Source: Arthrobacter hankyongi
Lineage (GTDB): Bacteria > Actinomycetota > Actinomycetes > Actinomycetales > Micrococcaceae
Length of the DNA stretch: 64,000 nt
Direction of reading: 5' to 3'
Assembly (NCBI RefSeq): GCF_022012395.1
Contig: NZ_JAKLTQ010000025.1
Location: 1 to 64,000, forward strand
The position numbers and the translations under genes are program-made. Each line of letters begins with the position of its first letter. Position 1 is the first letter of the stretch. Under the pieces are notes generated by a model, which was not told the origin of the DNA, ran no database searches, and saw only the letters and a list, made by a program, of their open reading frames with translations. This document shows positions 58,922-64,000 of this stretch, piece after piece.

Positions 58922-60565
58922 TCAGAGCGCTCCGTCGTTGTAGACGACGTCACCGCCGATCACGGTGGCGCCGACGGCGAGGTCCTTGATCCGCGCGGTG
59001 TCGACGGCCAGCAGGTCATCGGAGAGCAGCGCGAAGTCGGCGAGCATGCCGCGCCGGAGCCGGCCCTTGATCCGTTCCTCACCCGCGGCGTAGGCGGAGC
59101 CGGAGGTGTAGGCTTCCAGTGCCTGCAGCGGGGTGAGCCGTTCATCGGGTGCCAGGGCGGCGCCGTCGGAAGTGAGGCGGTTGACCATGTCGTGGATGTT
59201 CAGCAGCGGTGACCCATGGGCGACCGGGGAGTCGCTGCTGCCCGGGAGCACGGCTCCGGCCTCGAGCAGGCTGCGCATGCGGTAGCACTGCAGCGACCGT
59301 TCGGGGCCCAGCGCCCGCATCATGCCGTCGCCGAGTTCGGAGATGAACCTGCCCTGCGGTACCGCGGTGACCCCGAGCCGGACCAGCCGCTGCACCTGCG
59401 CGTCGCTGGCGACAGCGAAGTGCTCGATCCGGTGCCGGGGGTCCTGGCGCGGGTGCCGCTGCTGGGCCAGCTCGAACGCGTCCAAGGCGCTGTCCACCGC
59501 GGCATCGCCGATGGCGTGTGCAGCCACGGACCAGCCGGAGCGGTGCGCGGCGGTAATCAGGTCGTTGACTTCCCCGGGGGTGAACTGCATGAATCCGCGG
59601 TTGGCGCTGTCGTCGTGGTAGCAGCAGCTCATGTAGGCCGAGCGTCCGATCAGCGACCCGTCGGTGGCGATTTTGGTGGGGCCGAGGCGAAGGTATTCGT
59701 CACCGAAGCCGGTGTGGATGCCCAGGTCCAGTCCCGCCCAGTTCGATTCGCCTTCCAGTGCGCCCAGGTCCCGGAGCACGGTGATGTACGGCATCAGGGT
59801 CATGCGTACCTTGAGCGCCCCCTCGCTCCGGGCCCGCTGGAACGCATAGAGGTCGAGGGGGCTGTTGCCGATGTGGTCCACCGCGCCGATGCCCGGTTCG
59901 GTGGCGCTGGTGAGGCCTTCGGCCACGCCGGTTTCGGAGCCGGCCCTGATGTAGCCGACGATTTCGTCGGTCCCGATCGGCTGGAATGCGTCGGTGACCA
60001 GGTGCAGGGCCGTTTCCTGCAGCAGCCCGACGGCGATGCCGGCCGCGTCCCGTTCCACGTGGCCGCCGGGGACGTCGGGCACGCCGGCGCGTTCGGTGAA
60101 ACCGGCCCGCCGGAATGCCTCCGTGTTGGCCACGCCCATGTGTGCCGACACATGTTCGAGCCACACGGGATGTCCGGCGGAGACCTTGTCGAGCATTTCC
60201 GCGGTGGGGTGGGTCCCGATCTTGTTCTGGTCGTAGCCGGAACCCTTGATCCAGGCGCCTGCGGGCAGGTTGCGGGCGAATTCCTCGACGGCGGCGTACA
60301 GCTCGTCCAGGCTTGCCACCACGTCCGAGCGCAGGTCCAGGGACTGCAGCCGGCGGCCGCGCATGCTCAGGTGCTGGTGGGCGTCGTTGAAGCCGGGCAC
60401 CACATACGCGCCGCCGAGGTCGTGGCGCTCGCTGGCGGTGACGCCGTCGAGTTCTTCGTCCAGGCCGGCGATCCGGCCCGCGAAGACGCCGATCCGGCTG
60501 GCCGTGGGCCGTGCCGGGTCGAGGGTCTGGAATCGGCCGTTGTCAAAAATGGCGTCAAGGTGCAA
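58922..60565 (-). CDS. YtcJ-like amidohydrolase
   Basis: 547 aa metal-dependent hydrolase of the amidohydrolase_3 group. The metal motif HQH is in VVPGFNDAHQHLSMRGRRL near residue 63, and MRGRRLQSLDLR is typical of YtcJ/formamide deformylase-like proteins. VAAHAIGDAAVDSALDAF near 340 and RIEHFAVASDAQVQRL near 375 carry further ligands. It starts with TTG 60565 after CCAGGAGCTGTC. It probably hydrolyses an amide, formamide or carbamate, and forms a two-gene unit with the MFS importer. Substrate unknown. Confidence 0.87.
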   Translation of the reverse strand: MHLDAIFDNGRFQTLDPARPTASRIGVFAGRIAGLDEELDGVTASERHDLGGAYVVPGFNDAHQHLSMRGRRLQSLDLRSDVVASLDELYAAVEEFARNLPAGAWIKGSGYDQNKIGTHPTAEMLDKVSAGHPVWLEHVSAHMGVANTEAFRRAGFTERAGVPDVPGGHVERDAAGIAVGLLQETALHLVTDAFQPIGTDEIVGYIRAGSETGVAEGLTSATEPGIGAVDHIGNSPLDLYAFQRARSEGALKVRMTLMPYITVLRDLGALEGESNWAGLDLGIHTGFGDEYLRLGPTKIATDGSLIGRSAYMSCCYHDDSANRGFMQFTPGEVNDLITAAHRSGWSVAAHAIGDAAVDSALDAFELAQQRHPRQDPRHRIEHFAVASDAQVQRLVRLGVTAVPQGRFISELGDGMMRALGPERSLQCYRMRSLLEAGAVLPGSSDSPVAHGSPLLNIHDMVNRLTSDGAALAPDERLTPLQALEAYTSGSAYAAGEERIKGRLRRGMLADFALLSDDLLAVDTARIKDLAVGATVIGGDVVYNDGAL

Positions 60566-60619
60566 GACAGCTCCTGGTCTGGGATGTGTAGGGGATGCGT
60601 TTCGGGTTCAGGCGCCGGG

Positions 60620-61939
60620 TCAGGCCCGGACCGCTGCGGCCTCTTCTTCGGGTTGCCGGACGGCGGTCCGCTTGGAGAGGGCCAGGACGCAGGCGGCGGT
60701 CACCAGCAGCAGGGCCATGTAGTAGCCGACGACCGCCCAGTGCGATCCGCCGGAGATGTTCAGCAGGTACTGGGCCACCAGCGGAGTGGACCCGCCGATG
60801 ATCGACGAGCACACCTGGTAGGCCACGGAGACCCCGGTGTAGCGCACGTTGGCCGGGAAGGACTCGGCCAGCAGGCCCGCGAGCATGGCGTAGTAGGAGG
60901 CGCCGGTGATGATGGACAGGCTCAGGCCCAGGCCGATCAGCAGCGGGTCGCGGGTGAGGATGAGCAGGAACATCGGTACCGCGATCACCACGTTGCCCAG
61001 CAGCGCGCACATCATCAGCCTGGTGCGGCCGATCCGGCTGGAGATCCAGGCGGCCGCCGGTTGCCAGATAAACTGCAGGATCGAGACGGCGAGCATAACG
61101 TTGAGCATCGTCTGCCGGGGAACCTCAAGTTCGGAAGTGGTCCAGGACAGCACGAAGGTGTTGCTGAAGTAGGCCGCGGAGATGCCCATGATGCTGGCTC
61201 CGATACCCAGGAACACCTGGGCGCGGGCGGTCCGGAAGACCTCGACCACCGGGACCTTGACGACGGCATCGTTGCGCTTCGACCGGGTGAACTCCTCGGA
61301 CTCTTCCAGTTTGACCCGGATGACCAGGGCCACGATGACCAGCACGGCCGAGAGCAGGAAAGGCACGCGCCAGCCCCAGCCCAGGAAGGCCTCCTCAGGC
61401 AGGCGGCTGACGAGCAGGAACATCACGCTGGCCAGTACCGCGCCGGCGGGCGAGCCCTGCTGGACCCACATGCCGGCGAAGCCCTTGCGTTCCTTCGCGG
61501 CGCTCTCGGTGGCCAGCACCACCGCCCCGCCCCATTCGCCGCCGACGGCCAGGCCCTGGAGCGCCCGCAGCAGCACCAGCAGCAGCGGGGCGCCGACGCC
61601 GATGGCCGCATAGGTGGGCAGCAGGCCGATGCCGGTCGTGGCCACACCCATCAGCAGCAGTGTGATGACCAAAGTGTTCTTGCGGCCGATCCGGTCGCCG
61701 ATGTGTCCGAAGACCAGACCGCCGATCGGACGGGCCAGGAATCCGACCCAGAAGGTGGCGAACGAAGCCAGCAGGCCTGTGGCTGCATTGACCTCCGGGT
61801 AAAACAGCCGGCCGAAGACCAGCGCGGCGGCCGTGCCGAAGATGTAGAAGTCGTACCACTCGATGGCGGTCCCGACGAAAGCGCCAAGAGTGGCCCTGCG
61901 GCCACGGTCCGCGGCCTGGACAGCAGTCCTCATAGTCAT
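60620..61939 (-). CDS. MFS transporter, metabolite:H+ symporter family
   Basis: 439 aa permease with twelve hydrophobic segments. GAFVGTAIEWYDFYIFGTAA, GHIGDRIGRKNTLVITLLL, LRALQGLAVGGEWGG and SSRIGRTRLMMCALLG are MHS features. Two starts are possible: ATG 61939 has GAGG three bases away and ATG 61933 nine bases away. The divergent LysR gene likely controls it with the downstream amidohydrolase. It is the third MHS-type carrier in the window, each in its own catabolic unit. Confidence 0.87.
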   Translation of the reverse strand: MTMRTAVQAADRGRRATLGAFVGTAIEWYDFYIFGTAAALVFGRLFYPEVNAATGLLASFATFWVGFLARPIGGLVFGHIGDRIGRKNTLVITLLLMGVATTGIGLLPTYAAIGVGAPLLLVLLRALQGLAVGGEWGGAVVLATESAAKERKGFAGMWVQQGSPAGAVLASVMFLLVSRLPEEAFLGWGWRVPFLLSAVLVIVALVIRVKLEESEEFTRSKRNDAVVKVPVVEVFRTARAQVFLGIGASIMGISAAYFSNTFVLSWTTSELEVPRQTMLNVMLAVSILQFIWQPAAAWISSRIGRTRLMMCALLGNVVIAVPMFLLILTRDPLLIGLGLSLSIITGASYYAMLAGLLAESFPANVRYTGVSVAYQVCSSIIGGSTPLVAQYLLNISGGSHWAVVGYYMALLLVTAACVLALSKRTAVRQPEEEAAAVRA

Positions 61940-62086
61940 TGTCCTCAAGTTCAATTGCCGGTTTCCGGAAGGTCACCGGTCCGTTGCAGACAAGTGTGCG
62001 TCGCGACACCTATACTGTCTATTGCTTAGATTCTCTATTACCTATGTCTTTAAGGCATATCGAGCCCACGCACCGGGAGCGCCGCT
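61940..62086. promoter_or_regulatory. Divergent promoter region with LysR-type repeats
   Basis: AT-rich stretch between the MFS and LysR starts. TCTATTGCTTAG and TCTATTACCTAT (about 62010-62045) are imperfect direct repeats 17 bases apart, with TATACT near 62011. LysR box T-N11-A contacts are likely, but no clean palindrome was found. Confidence 0.4.
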
Positions 62087-62992
62087 ATGGAACTTAGAAC
62101 GTTGCGCTACTTCATCGCGGTGGTGGAAACGGGCTCGCTGTCCGCGGCGTCGCAGGTGGTGCGGGTCAGCCAGCCTTCGCTGTCCCGCCAGCTGGCGGCC
62201 CTGGAGAAGGAACTTGGGCTCGGGCTTTTCGACCGCACACCCCGCGGACTTATACCGACGTCGGCGGGCCGCCACTTTCTGGCCATCGCCACCGACCTGG
62301 TGCAGCGCGCCGATCTGGGGCTGCGGGTGATGAAATCCGAGGCGAAGAAGGAACTGCTGCCGCTGACCGTCGCCTGCCCGGCGGCCACCGTCACCCATGT
62401 GATTGCGCCGTTTATTGCGGCCACCGGGGCGCCGATCGCGGATGCGCTGATCCGCGACCCCGCCGACGCCTACGCTGCCGTCCGCCGCGGAGAGTCGGAC
62501 ATGGCCGTCAGCACCCTGCTGCCGGAGCCGGACACCGACAGCCTGCTGCTGTATGAACGGCCCGTATTTATCCAGGTCCTGCCCCAGCATCCGCTGGCGG
62601 CGGAGGCCCGGGTGGATGTCGCGGCCACCCGCGGCCACCGGCTGATCCTGATGGGCCGCCGTAGCGCCGTCCGCGCCGCCACCGAGGCGGCATTCCGGCG
62701 GGCCGGCGTGCAGTTGGACGGCTTCGACGAACCTGAGTCCTCCTCCATGGCCCAGGCGCTGGCAGCCACCGGCCGCGGAGCGTGCATCGTGCTGGACAAT
62801 CCGACTTTCGGTCTGGTCTCCAGACCGCTGACCTGCAACGGGGAAGCGGTCACCAGTCCGCTGTACGGCGCCTGGGACCCGGGCCACTATGCGCGGCAGG
62901 AAATCCACGCAACCATGCTCAATATGCGGGACTGGATGCAGGCCGGCGATCCGGTTTCGGCGGCCGGCCCGGGAAATACCGCCGAAATTTAG
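62087..62992 (+). CDS. LysR-family transcriptional regulator
   Basis: 301 aa LysR protein with winged helix LRYFIAVVETGSLSAASQVV, RVSQPSLSRQLAALEKELGL and GLFDRTPRGLIPTSAG. The effector domain from about 90 holds LTVACPAATVTHVIAPFI. It is divergent from the MFS/amidohydrolase unit across a 147-base AT-rich region, the usual setting for a LysR activator of its neighbours. Downstream of it lies a scar of truncated dehydrogenase genes. Confidence 0.9.
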   Translation: MELRTLRYFIAVVETGSLSAASQVVRVSQPSLSRQLAALEKELGLGLFDRTPRGLIPTSAGRHFLAIATDLVQRADLGLRVMKSEAKKELLPLTVACPAATVTHVIAPFIAATGAPIADALIRDPADAYAAVRRGESDMAVSTLLPEPDTDSLLLYERPVFIQVLPQHPLAAEARVDVAATRGHRLILMGRRSAVRAATEAAFRRAGVQLDGFDEPESSSMAQALAATGRGACIVLDNPTFGLVSRPLTCNGEAVTSPLYGAWDPGHYARQEIHATMLNMRDWMQAGDPVSAAGPGNTAEI

Positions 62993-63031
62993 CCCGACTG
63001 GCGGTGCACATCTGCGGGCTGGCAGCGGCCG

Positions 63032-63291
63032 GGATGGGCGATCGCGGACCTGAACATGGAGACCGCGGCCAAGGCCGCCCAGAAGCTCGGCGGCAAGGGC
63101 GGCGCCGCGATCGCCGTATCCGTGAACGTCGCCGACCGCGACAGCGGGTTCGACGTGATCGTCAACAATGCCGGGATCGCGCCGCAGCGGCCGGTCGAGG
63201 AGATCATCCCTGAGTTGATCGAGGAGATCTTCTTGATCAACTTCAACGGTGTCGTCCGGGGTATCCGGGCCGCCACGAAGGCGTTCAGGTC
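63032..63291 (+). pseudogene. SDR (acetoin-reductase-like) internal remnant
   Basis: Reads GWAIADLNMETAAKAAQKLG, then VSVNVADRDSGFDVIVNNAG, then VEEIIPELIEEIFLINFNGV and VRGIRAATKAFR. The GxxxGxG cofactor loop and Rossmann start are missing. About ten residues are deleted between VADRDS and FDVIVNNAG. The catalytic Ser/Tyr/Lys half is missing too, because the frame continues into another gene at about 63292. The best family match by eye is diacetyl/acetoin reductase. Non-functional. Confidence 0.7.
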
Positions 63292-63845
63292 ACATGAGCA
63301 CCCTCGTCCCCGACGCGATGAACGAACTGGGCCGGCAGGTCGAGGAACACAGCGACGTGAAGCTCATCGCCGCCGCCGTCAGCGGCGGCTCCACCGGCGC
63401 CGAGGCCGGCACCCTGTCGATCATGACCTCGGGTCCGGAGGACCGCGTGGCGGCCGCCCGCCCGTACTTCGACGCGGTAGGATCCAACGTCTTCTATTAC
63501 GGCAGTAAACCGGGCAACAGCCAGGCCGCCAAGCTGGTCAACAACCTCATCCTGGGCATCAACATGAACGCCGTCGCCGAAGGACTCAAGTTCGGTACCC
63601 AATACAACCTGCCACAGGACGAACTGTTGAACCTCTTCCGGGTCAGCACCGGCGACAGCTGGGTCGCCCGCAACTGGGACTCCGTTTCGGAATGGACCGC
63701 GGACACCGCCCTGGCGGTGCTGCTCAAGGACCTCAAGGCCGCCCATCTCAAGGGCCTCGAGCACAACGTGGCCATGCCCTTCAACGCACTGTCCTCCACC
63801 CAGCTTTTCGACTCCATGGGAAAGAAGAAACCGCAGGCGAAGTAA
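63292..63845 (+). pseudogene. 3-hydroxyisobutyrate-dehydrogenase-family protein, N-terminal domain lost
   Basis: The frame from about 63294 (STLVPDAMNELGRQVEEHSD) holds the domain-linker VSGGSTGAEAGTLSIMTSG, catalytic-lysine helix SQAAKLVNNLILGINMNAVA and the all-helical C-terminal domain ending MGKKKPQAK. The NAD-binding Rossmann domain (about 110 residues) is gone and the SDR remnant stands in its place. An ATG at 63294 exists but no ribosome site is seen. A truncated protein could be made but not bind cofactor. Confidence 0.7.
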
Positions 63846-63866
63846 GGGCCGGCGGCTGCCGGTAAT

Positions 63867-64000
63867 TCAGCTCCAGTCGAAGAAACCCTTGCCGGTCTTG
63901 CGTCCCAGTTCGCCGGCAGCAACCTTGTCACGCAGGATCTGCGGCGGTGCGAACCGCTCGCCCAGCGTCTCATGCAGGTACTCGGCGATGCCGAGGCGCA
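63867..64000 (-). CDS. 3-hydroxyacyl-CoA dehydrogenase, C-terminal part (continues past window end)
   Basis: The last 43 codons read RLGIAEYLHETLGERFAPPQ, ILRDKVAAGELGRKTGKGFF and DWS, the typical C-terminus of 3-hydroxybutyryl-CoA dehydrogenases (the GRKTGKGFFDW box). Stop TGA is at 63867-63869. The N-terminal NAD-binding domain lies outside the window. It converges on the dehydrogenase remnant. Confidence 0.85.
   Translation of the reverse strand, partial: RLGIAEYLHETLGERFAPPQILRDKVAAGELGRKTGKGFFDWS

Noticed and set aside
59216-62029. A 937-codon open frame on the plus strand
   Set aside because: It runs antisense to the amidohydrolase and MFS genes, which have clear motifs. Its composition is Gly/Gln/Asp/His-rich with no domain, typical of a GC-rich shadow frame.
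1-64000. tRNA, rRNA or CRISPR features
   Set aside because: No cloverleaf with a TTCGA-type T-loop and CCA context, no rRNA sequence and no regularly spaced repeats were recognised on reading both strands.

Overview
The window is GC-rich DNA from an actinobacterium, most likely a soil Arthrobacter-type member of the Micrococcaceae. This rests on the base composition, the GTG/TTG starts, start/stop-coupled catabolic operons, a mycothiol-dependent maleylpyruvate isomerase, Tat and lipoprotein signals, and an AcoR-like regulator lacking the sigma-54 contact motif. No rRNA, tRNA, CRISPR array, intact insertion sequence or phage module was seen. Nearly all of it is accessory catabolism: oxidoreductases, transporters and their local regulators, with decayed gene remnants between the blocks.

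Layout. (1) 39-237: a decayed alpha/beta hydrolase. (2) 746-10297, minus strand: a nine-gene operon with an RbsB/RbsA/RbsC-type ABC importer, a GMC oxidoreductase with its gluconate-dehydrogenase-3 partner, an HbpS/GlcG protein, a luciferase-like monooxygenase, a flavin reductase and an esterase. Divergent from it is an AcoR-like activator (10616-12421), followed by iron alcohol dehydrogenase, aldehyde dehydrogenase, LhgO-like oxidase and a DUF488 protein (12572-16879). Three copies of TGTCGCA-N3-TGCGACA tie the halves into one regulon. The gene set fits oxidation of an alcohol to a ketone, oxygen insertion, ester or lactone hydrolysis, then alcohol to aldehyde to acid. (3) 17252-18828: wreckage of a TauE/SafE permease, an AraC regulator, an IS110 transposase and a TetR regulator. 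(4) 19270-32989, minus strand: an AI-2E family permease, an MFS exporter, then a cluster for a shikimate- or cyclitol-like compound (KSTD-like flavoprotein, aldo/keto reductase, TIM-barrel isomerase, 2,4-dienoyl-CoA-reductase-like enzyme, Gfo/Idh/MocA, SDR, shikimate dehydrogenase, shikimate-type MFS, LysR). (5) 33209-48902: a Tat lipoprotein dioxygenase, a hydrolase/HTH pair, a tyrosine recombinase with a catalytically dead partner, YibE/F, a GNAT protein, a nitronate monooxygenase, a second AI-2E permease, a cupredoxin, a TetR-controlled DUF2306/alcohol dehydrogenase pair, HutD, an ammonium-transporter remnant, a membrane protein and an SDR. (6) 49190-58818: an IclR-controlled gentisate cluster (MFS, flavoprotein, EthD protein, gentisate 1,2-dioxygenase, fumarylpyruvate hydrolase, mycothiol-dependent maleylpyruvate isomerase) with an HbpS protein and an FAD monooxygenase. 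(7) 58922-64000: an amidohydrolase/MFS/LysR unit, a scar joining two truncated dehydrogenases, and the end of a 3-hydroxyacyl-CoA dehydrogenase.

The genes work as substrate-specific modules, each with its own importer, oxidative enzymes and local regulator. In four of them candidate operator repeats can be read next to the regulator or its target: AcoR-like 17-mers, TetR GTGTAC-N3-GTACAC sites, IclR-type 15-mers and a LysR-region inverted repeat.
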